Assembly: GCF_028716865.1 (NCBI RefSeq)
Contig: NZ_JAQUOY010000007.1
Coordinates: forward strand, 24,429 to 88,428
Length of the DNA: 64,000 bases
Reading direction: 5' to 3'
From: Candidatus Methylomirabilis sp.
GTDB lineage: Bacteria; Methylomirabilota; Methylomirabilia; Methylomirabilales; Methylomirabilaceae
Below, piece by piece: positions 25,347-33,838 of this stretch. The position numbers and the translations under genes are program-made. Numbering within the stretch: the stretch's first letter is position 1; the number at the start of each line of letters is the position of its first letter. The notes under the pieces are model-generated. The model saw only the letters and a program-made list of their open reading frames with translations, did no database searches and was not told the origin of the DNA.

Positions 25347-27554
25347 ATGGCGAATCAAGAGAACGACTTCAAGGCCCGGCTGCTGGTTACGTTCCGGACG
25401 GAGGCCGAGGAGCATCTTCAGGCCCTTACGGCGAACCTGCTGGCGCTGGACCGCGGGTTGCCGCCTGCCGAGATGCGCGAGGTCGTTGAGGCGACGTTCC
25501 GGGAGGTCCACACGCTGAAGGGAGCCGCGCGCTCCGTCAGCCTGAGGGACGTGGAGACCCTCTGCCAGGCGTGTGAGTCGGTGCTGAGCCGAGCCACACG
25601 CGGTCAGCTTATCCTGAGCCAGCCGATCCTGAATCGCCTCCAGGAAGCGGTCGATGGCGTCGCCTGCCTCTTGGCAGGCAGCGCCGATTCGACGGTGCTG
25701 CCTGACCTGATCCGATGCCTCGAGGAAGCGGCGAATGGAGCAGGGGTCAGGGGCCACCCCCCACCCCCCACCTCCCCGCTCCCGTTTCACTCCTCATCCC
25801 CTGCTTCAACCCCCATTCCCCACACGGATAGCGTCCGGCTCGACACGTCTAAACTGGACGCCTTGCTCCTCCAGGCGGAAGACCTTCTGGTCCCAAAGCT
25901 CGCCGCCGAAGAGCGAGTCCGCGAAGCCCGGGCCCTGATCGAGGCGCTGAGGCGGGTGACAGGGGATGGGGGTCGGGGGTTAGGGGTTAGGGATCAGAGT
26001 CCAACCCCCTTCCCCCATCCCCCAACCCCCGCACTTCGGATGTTGCAGGCCCAGGCTGAGGATCTGCTTCGCCATCTTGCCGGCGATCAGCGGACCATCA
26101 GCAGGGCGGTGGATGGCCTGCATGAAGAGCTGCGGCGGACGAGGCTCACGCCCAGCTCAACCGTCCTGGACCTTTTCCCGCGAATGGTCCGTGATTTAGC
26201 GCGAACCCACGGTAAAGAGATTGAGTGGGTGGCCTATGGGGCCGACCTGAAGGTGGACCGGAAGGTCTTGGAAGCGATGAAGGAGCCGTTGATCCATCTC
26301 GTGCGAAATGCCATCGACCACGGGATCGAAACGCCTGAAGTCAGGGTAGAGGCGGGTAAGTCAGGTCGAGGGCGCGTGACGGTGACCATCAGTTCGCTGG
26401 AGGGAGGTCGCATCGAGATTCGCGTCGAGGACGATGGGGGAGGGATTGACCTGGGCCGAGTAAAGGCGGCGGCGGTCCGGGCTCGCCTCCTGACCGCCGA
26501 GGCGGCGGAGGTATTGACGGGCGACCAAACCCTGGACCTTATCTTTCGCTCCGGTCTCAGTACCAGCCCCATCGTGACCGATCTCTCAGGTCACGGCTTG
26601 GGTCTGGCCATCGTGAAGGAGCGGGCGGAGCGTCTGGGAGGCCAGATCCGGATAGAGACACGGGCAGGGGCGGGGACGACGGTGCGAACGATCCTCCCCG
26701 CGACGATCACGACGTTCCGGGGCCTTTTGGTCCAGGCGGGCGGGCAGCCCTTTCTGCTTCCCACCGAGGCCGTCAAGCAAGCGATCCGCATCGCACATGA
26801 TGCGATCGAGCACGTGGAGGGGCGCGAAGCGATCCGCTGGAACGGTCAACCGCTTTTCATCGCCCGTCTCAGCGGACTGCTCGGACTTTCTCAGGAGCAG
26901 GGGTCAGGGACCATCCCCCATCCCCCATCCCCCAACCCTCCGCTCTTGTGCGTCATCGTGACATCCGGCGAGGCGCAGGTGGGGCTTCTGGTCGAAGACA
27001 TCCTGGGGGACCGGGAGGTACTGGTGAAGGAGATCGGGCCCCCGCTCGTCCGGGTCAAGAACGTCGCTGCGGCGGGCCTCCTGGGAACCGGCCAGGTGGT
27101 GCTGATCCTCCGTCCCGCGGATCTCCTGAGGTCGACTCAGGAGATTACTCGTCCACCGGCGGAAGCTGTCGCATACGAGGAAAAAGACCGTCAGCCGGTC
27201 CTGCTTGTGGTGGACGATTCCATCACCACCCGGACGATGGAGAAGAACCTCCTGGAGGCGGCGGGCTATCAGGTAAAGGTGGCAGTGGATGGAATGGAGG
27301 CCTGGACACTCCTCAACACCGAGGAGTTTGATCTTGTCGTCTCCGACGTGGATATGCCGCGAATGGACGGCTTTGATCTGACAACCCGGATCAGGGCCGA
27401 TCGGAAGCTGTCTGAACTTCCGGTAGTCCTGGTGACCGCGCTGGAGTCTCGAGAAAATAAGGAACGGGGAATTGAGGTTGGTGCGAACGCGTATATCCTC
27501 AAGTCAAGTTTTGACCAATCGAGCCTCTTAGAGTTTATCCGCCGGCTGGTGTGA
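25347..27554 (+). CDS. Hybrid CheA histidine kinase with C-terminal receiver (WspE-like)
   Basis: A 735-residue CheA. The HPt domain carries His55 (FREVHTLKGAARS). A linker, dimerisation region and HATPase domain follow (EPLIHLVRNAIDHGIE, VEDDGGGIDLG, GHGLGLAIVKERAERLGG), then a CheW-like domain and a C-terminal receiver with Asp in LVVSDVDMPRMDGFD. This is the WspE layout. Three in-frame Pro/Gly-rich inserts encoded by C- or G-run DNA interrupt linkers: about residues 131-162 (HPPPPTSPLP), 204-229 (SPTPFPHPPTPAL) and 516-533 (GTIPHPPSPNPPL). The ATG at 25347 is chosen; a GTG three codons upstream is possible. Confidence 0.92.
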   Translation: MANQENDFKARLLVTFRTEAEEHLQALTANLLALDRGLPPAEMREVVEATFREVHTLKGAARSVSLRDVETLCQACESVLSRATRGQLILSQPILNRLQEAVDGVACLLAGSADSTVLPDLIRCLEEAANGAGVRGHPPPPTSPLPFHSSSPASTPIPHTDSVRLDTSKLDALLLQAEDLLVPKLAAEERVREARALIEALRRVTGDGGRGLGVRDQSPTPFPHPPTPALRMLQAQAEDLLRHLAGDQRTISRAVDGLHEELRRTRLTPSSTVLDLFPRMVRDLARTHGKEIEWVAYGADLKVDRKVLEAMKEPLIHLVRNAIDHGIETPEVRVEAGKSGRGRVTVTISSLEGGRIEIRVEDDGGGIDLGRVKAAAVRARLLTAEAAEVLTGDQTLDLIFRSGLSTSPIVTDLSGHGLGLAIVKERAERLGGQIRIETRAGAGTTVRTILPATITTFRGLLVQAGGQPFLLPTEAVKQAIRIAHDAIEHVEGREAIRWNGQPLFIARLSGLLGLSQEQGSGTIPHPPSPNPPLLCVIVTSGEAQVGLLVEDILGDREVLVKEIGPPLVRVKNVAAAGLLGTGQVVLILRPADLLRSTQEITRPPAEAVAYEEKDRQPVLLVVDDSITTRTMEKNLLEAAGYQVKVAVDGMEAWTLLNTEEFDLVVSDVDMPRMDGFDLTTRIRADRKLSELPVVLVTALESRENKERGIEVGANAYILKSSFDQSSLLEFIRRLV
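25738..25830. repeat. C-run insert within cheA linker 1
   Basis: GAGCAGGGGTCAGGGGCCACC followed by repeated CCCCCCA and CCCCATTCCCC runs. It encodes the Pro-rich segment after the HPt domain, in frame. It is a member of the G/C-run insertion family of this cluster. Confidence 0.6.
25953..26031. repeat. G-run/C-run palindromic insert within cheA linker 2
   Basis: Left half of G runs (GGGGATGGGGGTCGGGGG, then TTAGGGG repeats) and right half of C runs (CCCCCTTCCCCCATCCCCC) form a long imperfect inverted repeat, in frame. The left half also satisfies a G-quadruplex pattern (five runs of three or more G). Confidence 0.65.
26891..26945. repeat. C-run insert within the CheW-like domain region of cheA
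   Basis: GAGCAGGGGTCAGGGACC followed by three CCCCCAT units. The same GAGCAGGGGTCAGGG head occurs at 25738. It translates to a Pro-rich loop (PHPPSPNPP) inside the regulatory domain. Confidence 0.6.
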
Positions 27555-27604
27555 AGCAGGGGTCGGGGGCTGGGGGATAGGGGTTGGGGGTTAGGGAGCG
27601 CGGA
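27555..27604. repeat. G-run spacer between cheA and cheB
   Basis: The whole spacer consists of G runs (GCAGGGGTCGGGGGCTGGGG and further GGGGTTGGGGG). It resembles the inserts inside cheA but is intergenic here, ending at the GGAGG Shine-Dalgarno of cheB. Confidence 0.6.
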
Positions 27605-27610
27605 GGATGC

Positions 27611-28687
27611 ATGATTCGGATACTTGTAGCGGACGATTCAGCGACGGTGCGGGAGTACCTTGCCTTTTTGCTTGACCAGGATCCTGCGCTTCAGGTTGTT
27701 GGCAAAGCCCGGGACGGCCTGGACGCCCTGGAGCAGGCCGAACGGCTCAAACCCGACGTGATCGTGATGGACGTCCATATGCCGCGAATGAACGGCTACG
27801 AGGCGACCCGGCAGATCATGGAGCGTGTTCCCACGCCTATCGTGATGGTCAGCGCCAGCTCCACCCGCTATGAAGCGGCCACAGCCTTTGAGGCCCTCAA
27901 GGCGGGCGCCTTAACGGTGGTTGAGAAGCCTACCGGCCAGGATCATCCGACGCAGGCCGAGAGCGTCCGGCGGCTTGTGCAGACCGTGAAGCTTATGGCG
28001 GAGGTGAAGGTAATCCGGCGATGGCCACGGACCAGGGATTGGGGGTCTGGTGTCAGGGATCGTGGTCTCATATCCGAGTTACCCTCCCCCAGTCCCAGAC
28101 CCTTGGCCCCTGGTTCCCAGAAGATCAGACTCATCGCAATCGGCGGGTCCACCGGCGCGCCTCAGGTGATCAATGACATCCTGGCAAGGCTACCCCGCGA
28201 GCTCGGGGCGCCTATCCTCATCGTGCAACATATCGCGCCGGGGTTTACAGGGGGGTTTGCCGACTGGCTCGCCCAGGGGACTCGCCTTGCGGTAAAGCTG
28301 GCCGAGTCGGGGGAAGCGACCCGGCCCGGCACTGTCTACCTTGCGCCGGAGGGCTTTCAGACGGGGATCACGACGGAGGGCCGGATTCGGTTGACGAGGG
28401 AGTCGGCCGAGGAGGGTTTCTGTCCATCGGCTTCCTATCTCTTTCAGTCAGTGGCAGAGGCCTATGGCCGATCCGCTATCGGTATCCTCATGACCGGGAT
28501 GGGGCGGGACGGCGCGGCGGGTCTCAAGCGACTTCGGGAGGCGGGTGGGGTGACGATCGCCCAGGATGAGGAGAGTTGCGTCATTTTCGGGATGCCACAA
28601 GAGGCGATTCGCCAGGGGGCGGTCGAGCATGTGCTCTCCCCGGAGCAGATCGTGGGAGCGATCCGCTCTCTGGTAAACCACGGCTAG
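27611..28687 (+). CDS. CheB-type protein-glutamate methylesterase (WspF-like)
   Basis: A 358-residue CheB. The receiver has Asp54 (VIVMDVHMPRMNGYEATRQI). A linker leads to the methylesterase domain with its catalytic triad: Ser in AIGGSTGAPQV, His in VQHIAPGFTGGFADWL and Asp in TGMGRDGAAGLK. It removes methyl groups from the receptor. The linker (about residues 135-170) contains an in-frame G/C-run palindromic insert (28028-28122). The ATG at 27611 has GGAGG four bases upstream. In Wsp, loss of WspF locks the system on; the same role is plausible here. Confidence 0.92.
   Translation: MIRILVADDSATVREYLAFLLDQDPALQVVGKARDGLDALEQAERLKPDVIVMDVHMPRMNGYEATRQIMERVPTPIVMVSASSTRYEAATAFEALKAGALTVVEKPTGQDHPTQAESVRRLVQTVKLMAEVKVIRRWPRTRDWGSGVRDRGLISELPSPSPRPLAPGSQKIRLIAIGGSTGAPQVINDILARLPRELGAPILIVQHIAPGFTGGFADWLAQGTRLAVKLAESGEATRPGTVYLAPEGFQTGITTEGRIRLTRESAEEGFCPSASYLFQSVAEAYGRSAIGILMTGMGRDGAAGLKRLREAGGVTIAQDEESCVIFGMPQEAIRQGAVEHVLSPEQIVGAIRSLVNHG
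28028..28122. repeat. G/C-run palindromic insert within cheB linker
   Basis: Left half GGACCAGGGATTGGGGG..GTCTGGTG; right half CCCTCCCCCAGTCCCAGACC..TGGTTCC. The arms are complementary over several blocks (CCAGGGATTGGGGGTCTGG against CCCCCAGTCCCAGACCC). It is in frame and encodes the receiver-methylesterase linker. Confidence 0.6.
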
Positions 28688-28699
28688 GAGGTCACGATC

Positions 28700-30673
28700 A
28701 TGGAACGTAGGATTCTCGTCGTGGAGGATAGCCCGACGCAGGCCGAGCGCGTCCGCTTCCTGCTGGAGCGGGAGGGCTACCGGGTTGAAATGGCCACAAA
28801 TGGCTGCGAGGGGCTGCGCCATGTTCAGTCGGCGCCCCCGGATCTCATCGTCTCTGACGTCGTCATGCCCGAGATGGACGGGTACGCCTTCTGTCGGGCA
28901 GTGAAGTCGCGCGAGCAGTACAAGCGAATCCCGTTCGTCCTCCTCACGGAACGAAAGACGCCGCTCGATATCCTCAAAGGTCTGGAGCATGGCGCCGATA
29001 ACTTTATTACAAAGCCGTTCGAAGACGACTACCTGTTGGAGCGGATCCGGCGGATTTTTGAGCATCTGGAATTTCGGAAAGGGGGCCAGCTTGATGTGGA
29101 GGTCGCTGTCCGTGCGGGCGGTCGGGAAATCATCATCTCGCCTGACAAACAGCAGATTATCGAGCTCCTCTTTGCCAGCTTTGAAGAGATTTGCGCCTTG
29201 AACGGTCAACTCGCCGAGTCGAAGAAAAGCCTGGAGCACTATTCGAAGGATCTGGAGGCAAAGGTCCTGGAGCGTACCCGGCAGCTTCAGCGCCAGCGAG
29301 AGATGCTGCAGGCCTTGTATCAGGCGAGCTTGGAGATCCAGGCGCCTCTGGAATTACAGGAGCGACTCGATCGTCTCCTTCAGACCGCTCAGACGGTGTT
29401 AGAGATGGATCGTGTCAATATCCTGCTTGCCGACCTAGAGGGGCGTGAGTTGCGGGCAGTGGCCAGTCTTGGAATGGAGGGGCCCCTCGCGGCGATTCGT
29501 GTCCCGATTGGACCGGCAGGAGGCGCACTGGCTGCGGCCTACCGCACCCAGCAGATGATTACCTCGGATGGCCGAGCATCCCTCCCGGAGCTACTCCGTC
29601 TCCAGCCGCCGTATGACCAGATCGAGGCCTTTAGTTCGCCGGTTTTTGCGATCGCGCCCCTGGTGGTGCAAGGGCAGGCGATTGGAGTCTTTGCGGGGGA
29701 CCGAAAGTACAGTCTCCGCCCTCTCGACCCCTCTACGCAAGAGCTGTTTCAGCTCTTTGCGACCCAGGCTGCCCTTGCGATCGAGCATGTGCGACTCTAT
29801 GAGGTGCAGTGCATGGCAGCCGTCCAGTTGGAGGCGAAGGTGGAGGAACGGACGCGCGAGCTCAACGAGGCGCTTCGCCGCGTTGAAATGATGTCCCAGC
29901 ACAAATCGCAGTTCCTCGCCAACATGTCGCATGAACTGCGGACACCGCTCAACAGCATCCTGGGCTTCGCGGAGCTGCTGCAGGATCCGCAGTTCGAACC
30001 CATCACGACCAAGCAGGGCCGCTACCTCAGCCACATCCACTCGAGCGGCCAACACCTGCTCGCCCTCATCAACGACCTCCTCGATCTCTCCAAGGTCGAG
30101 GCGGGACGGCTGGAGCTGCGGCCCGAGACGTTCCTGCTGGCCGAGGCCCTGACAGCCGCGCTCGAATCCTTCCGGGTGCAGGTCGACACAAAGGGGGTGA
30201 CACTCACGGTGCATGCAGACCAAGCTCCGACCAGCCTGGTGGCCGACCCGCTCCGCGTGAAGCAGATGCTCTACAACCTGATCAGCAACGCTGTCAAGTT
30301 CACCCCCGCAGGTGGCGCCATTACGGTCACCGCGAAGATGGTTTCGCGTTCCGAGTCCGGAGTTTCGAGTTCACAACCCGAAACCCTCGACTCCGGCGAT
30401 TTCGTAGACATTGCCGTCTCGGATACCGGCATCGGGATCAAGGCGGAGGATCTGAGTCGGCTCTTCCAGGAGTTTACCCAGCTCGATAGTTCCTTCGCCA
30501 AGCCGCAGCAGGGGACCGGCCTGGGGCTTGCCCTGACCAAACGCCTGGTCGAGCTGCACGGCGGGACCATCACCGTAACCTCGCCCGGCCAAGGCCAGGG
30601 CAGCACCTTCACCATTACCTTGCCCCTGCGGCCGCCCGGGACGGAAGGGCGCATCCAGGCGCATGAGGCATGA
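28700..30673 (+). CDS. Hybrid histidine kinase REC-GAF-HisKA-HATPase (in WspR position)
   Basis: A 657-residue soluble protein. An N-terminal receiver (Asp53 in LIVSDVVMPEMDG) is followed by a coiled coil, a GAF domain (about 210-375), a second coiled coil, HisKA with His411 (ANMSHELRTPLNSILGFAEL) and HATPase (MLYNLISNAVKFTPAGG, DTGIGIKAEDL, GTGLGLALTKRLVELHGG). No transmembrane segment. In Wsp operons this place is held by WspR, a REC-GGDEF diguanylate cyclase. Here a receiver-controlled kinase replaces it, presumably phosphorylated on REC by the CheA upstream. The catalytic core is closely similar to the kinase at 18422, including an insert (SSSQPETLDSGD) at the same point. Confidence 0.92.
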   Translation: MERRILVVEDSPTQAERVRFLLEREGYRVEMATNGCEGLRHVQSAPPDLIVSDVVMPEMDGYAFCRAVKSREQYKRIPFVLLTERKTPLDILKGLEHGADNFITKPFEDDYLLERIRRIFEHLEFRKGGQLDVEVAVRAGGREIIISPDKQQIIELLFASFEEICALNGQLAESKKSLEHYSKDLEAKVLERTRQLQRQREMLQALYQASLEIQAPLELQERLDRLLQTAQTVLEMDRVNILLADLEGRELRAVASLGMEGPLAAIRVPIGPAGGALAAAYRTQQMITSDGRASLPELLRLQPPYDQIEAFSSPVFAIAPLVVQGQAIGVFAGDRKYSLRPLDPSTQELFQLFATQAALAIEHVRLYEVQCMAAVQLEAKVEERTRELNEALRRVEMMSQHKSQFLANMSHELRTPLNSILGFAELLQDPQFEPITTKQGRYLSHIHSSGQHLLALINDLLDLSKVEAGRLELRPETFLLAEALTAALESFRVQVDTKGVTLTVHADQAPTSLVADPLRVKQMLYNLISNAVKFTPAGGAITVTAKMVSRSESGVSSSQPETLDSGDFVDIAVSDTGIGIKAEDLSRLFQEFTQLDSSFAKPQQGTGLGLALTKRLVELHGGTITVTSPGQGQGSTFTITLPLRPPGTEGRIQAHEA

Positions 30674-31041
30674 CAATGAGTGCTGCGACGATCCTCGTGG
30701 TCGAAGATGACCCGGCCAATCGGGAACTGATGGTTGGGCTGCTTGAGAGCCAGGGCTACCAGGTGTGCCAGGCGGCGGATGGCTACACGGCCATTGCGCT
30801 GGCGCGGGCCGAACGGCCGAGACTCATCCTGATGGACCTCGGACTTCCCGGTCTCGATGGCGTGCAGACTACGCAGCGCCTCAAGGCCGATCCTGTGGCG
30901 GGGTCAATTCCGATCGTGGTCGTAACGGCCCACGCCCACGCAGGGGAGCCCCTGGCGAGAGCCGCCGGATGTGATGCCTACCTTACCAAGCCAATCAACA
31001 TCCCGATACTGCTTAAGACAGTCGCCCGCCTGATTGCCTGA
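30670..31041 (+). CDS. Single-domain response regulator (receiver)
   Basis: A 123-residue stand-alone receiver: LVVEDDPANRELMVGLLESQ, phospho-acceptor Asp56 (LILMDLGLPGLDGVQTTQRL), VVVTAHAHAGEP, and Lys in AYLTKPINIP. Its start overlaps the stop of the preceding kinase by four bases (ATGA). It resembles the DivK/Spo0F-like receivers and the one at 19986. It is the last gene of the chemosensory operon and probably the kinase's output partner; downstream targets are not visible. Confidence 0.9.
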   Translation: MTMSAATILVVEDDPANRELMVGLLESQGYQVCQAADGYTAIALARAERPRLILMDLGLPGLDGVQTTQRLKADPVAGSIPIVVVTAHAHAGEPLARAAGCDAYLTKPINIPILLKTVARLIA

Positions 31042-31069
31042 ACCCACCTACCCTTTCAGCAGCCAGGAT

Positions 31070-31522
31070 CTAATCACCGCTTACAATCAGAATATCCAGC
31101 TCAGAGATGCGTGTGAGCTGGCTGTCGTTCCCTATAAAACCGGTGGCGCCCGCTTCGATGGAGGTCGCCACCAGGATGGCATCGGGTGTTTTCAGTTGGT
31201 ATTTGGCGCGAAGCTGGGCGCCCAGATCGGCGATCCCGATCGATAACTCGATCCATTGGAGGTGAGGGTAGGTTGTGAGGAGGACATAGAACTGATTGAC
31301 AAGCTCGTCATTGTTCTGTCGGTAGGGTTGCACCAGAACCTCAAGAAGAGAGAGTGTGGAACAAATTCCGGTATTGCGTCCTGCTTCAATCGATCTGAGT
31401 ATCTTCTCAGTTAATCGATGATACTCCGGGTGTTCCTCGATGAGGTAGATCAGGAGATTTGAGTCCAGCCCGACTCTGGGATGCCTTCGCAGGAAGCCCT
31501 CGAGGCGTTGGGCGCTTACCAC
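31070..31522 (-). CDS. PIN-domain ribonuclease toxin (VapC-like)
   Basis: A 150-residue PIN protein. Acidic residues expected for metal-dependent RNase activity are present: VGLDSNLLIYLIEEHPEY (first Asp), SLLEVLVQPY (Glu), KTPDAILVATSIEAG (Asp) and FIGNDSQLTRI (Asp). It starts with GTG, overlapping the end of the AbrB-type antitoxin by seven bases, so the two are coupled. It lies tail to tail with the chemosensory operon, 28 bases away. Confidence 0.85.
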   Translation of the reverse strand: MVSAQRLEGFLRRHPRVGLDSNLLIYLIEEHPEYHRLTEKILRSIEAGRNTGICSTLSLLEVLVQPYRQNNDELVNQFYVLLTTYPHLQWIELSIGIADLGAQLRAKYQLKTPDAILVATSIEAGATGFIGNDSQLTRISELDILIVSGD

Positions 31523-31734
31523 GCACGGCGTTCCTTTGCCAGATACTCGGAAGCGTAGAGTCCGCGGCCCTTACCCGCAAGAGCCTTTGCATAACTTTTG
31601 GGTTTGGGCCACAAGAGGGTAATCCCTCCTTTGACGACAACCACGAGTTCATCGCCTCCTTTGACCCCCATTGCCTCGCGCGCTTCTTTGGGAAGGACGA
31701 TCTGGTTTTTTGTAGAGAGTTTGATAGAAGGCAT
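31516..31734 (-). CDS. AbrB/SpoVT-type antitoxin (VapB-like)
   Basis: A 72-residue swapped-hairpin AbrB protein: MPSIKLSTKNQIVLPKEARE, then AMGVKGGDELVVVVKGGITLLWPK. The C-terminal tail (SYAKALAGKGRGLYASEYLA) should bind the PIN toxin. The ATG has GGAGGAG three bases upstream. It likely represses its own promoter at the CTTTAC/GTAAAG inverted repeat. Confidence 0.87.
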   Translation of the reverse strand: MPSIKLSTKNQIVLPKEAREAMGVKGGDELVVVVKGGITLLWPKPKSYAKALAGKGRGLYASEYLAKERRAW

Positions 31735-31759
31735 TGGCTCCTCCAGAGGTTGATATTGA

Positions 31760-31792
31760 CTTTACTTTATCACGAAAGGTAAAGCGATGCAA
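31760..31792 (-). promoter_or_regulatory. Promoter and operator for AbrB-PIN operon
   Basis: Minus strand: TTGCAT (31787-31792), 17 bases, TAAAGT (31764-31769). Inverted repeat CTTTAC (31779-31784 on the minus strand) and GTAAAG (31760-31765) flanks the -10 box, a likely binding site for the antitoxin. Confidence 0.6.
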
Positions 31793-31842
31793 CACGCCTA
31801 CGAACAATTTCATCAGGACGCTGCGTGAGCTGCAAGCAGGAA

Positions 31843-32876
<1,034 letters not shown>

Positions 32877-32884
32877 GGTGGGAT

Positions 32885-33838
32885 ATGATCCTGGTGACGG
32901 GCGCCGGGGGGTTCGTTGGCGCCCATCTGCTCAAGCGACTCACGGCGCTCGGCTTGCCGGTCCGGGCGCTGGTCCGACGCGGGACGGATGGCGGACGTTT
33001 GCGCCGGATAGCCGGGTCGCTCTGTCGGTCGGCGAGAGCCGATACTGCGTCGCTGAAGAGCGCGATGCAAGGAGTCGAGCAGGTGATCCACCTCGCCGGG
33101 ATATTCCGCGAAAGCGGGAAGGAGAGTTTTGACGCGGTTCATCAGGAGGGAACTCGTCGGCTCATGGAGGCGGCGCGGGAGGCGAAGATCCGACATGTGG
33201 TGTATGTCAGTGCCCTCGGCGCGGCCCCCGACCGGATCTATCCGTTTGTGCGCAGCAAGTGGTTGGGTGAAGGAGAGGTGCGGAAGAGTGGAGTACCGTT
33301 TACGATTCTTCGCCCATCACTCTTGTTTGGCGCGGGGGACCATTTCCTGACACCGCTCTCGAGGTTGCTGAGGTCGAGTCCGTATGCCGTTATTCCAGGG
33401 TACGAACCGCTGCGATGCCAGCCGCTGTGGGTAGGCGATCTGGTCTCCTGTCTGGTGAAGACAATAGAGAGTGGGGTGGGGAAAGGCGAAACGATTGCCC
33501 TGGCGGGACCGGCGCAGATCTCTTATGAAGGGGTGGTGGATCTGGTGCAAGAGGAGCTTGGAGCTCGCCGACCAAAGATTCTGCTGCCCCTTCCCCTGGC
33601 CGCAACACTGACGCTTCTGCTCGAGCGGGTGATGACGGCGCCCCCGCTCACGACCGGCGTGCTCGACATCTGGCGTCTGGGCGCCATCACAGCCAGAGAT
33701 ACCGTGCAGAAGGCGTATGGTGTTACACCCATGCCCCTTGCTGAGGGGGCTCGCTACCTCCTTTCATCCGGCGGACCACCGAGCCGACGCGGGGCCCGCA
33801 GAGAGCGAGCAGCGACTCCGAATCGTTCCATCTCATGA
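32885..33838 (+). CDS. NAD(P)-dependent epimerase/atypical SDR (complex I NDUFA9-like)
   Basis: A 317-residue extended/atypical short-chain dehydrogenase. The N-terminal Rossmann motif MILVTGAGGFVGAHLLKRL is followed by VIHLAGIFRESGKESF, HVVYVSALGA, RSKWLGEGEVRKSGVPFTIL and RPSLLFGAGDHFLTPLSRLL. The active-site YxxxK is not intact (FVRSKWLGE keeps only the Lys), as in NDUFA9/NmrA-like members that bind NAD(P) without classic reductase activity. Substrate unknown. It overlaps the start of the cytochrome gene by four bases. Confidence 0.8.
   Translation: MILVTGAGGFVGAHLLKRLTALGLPVRALVRRGTDGGRLRRIAGSLCRSARADTASLKSAMQGVEQVIHLAGIFRESGKESFDAVHQEGTRRLMEAAREAKIRHVVYVSALGAAPDRIYPFVRSKWLGEGEVRKSGVPFTILRPSLLFGAGDHFLTPLSRLLRSSPYAVIPGYEPLRCQPLWVGDLVSCLVKTIESGVGKGETIALAGPAQISYEGVVDLVQEELGARRPKILLPLPLAATLTLLLERVMTAPPLTTGVLDIWRLGAITARDTVQKAYGVTPMPLAEGARYLLSSGGPPSRRGARRERAATPNRSIS

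Noticed and set aside
25738..28122. Eukaryote-like low-complexity or assembly error in CheA/CheB
   Set aside because: All copies keep the reading frame and lie at domain linkers, which random assembly errors would not do.
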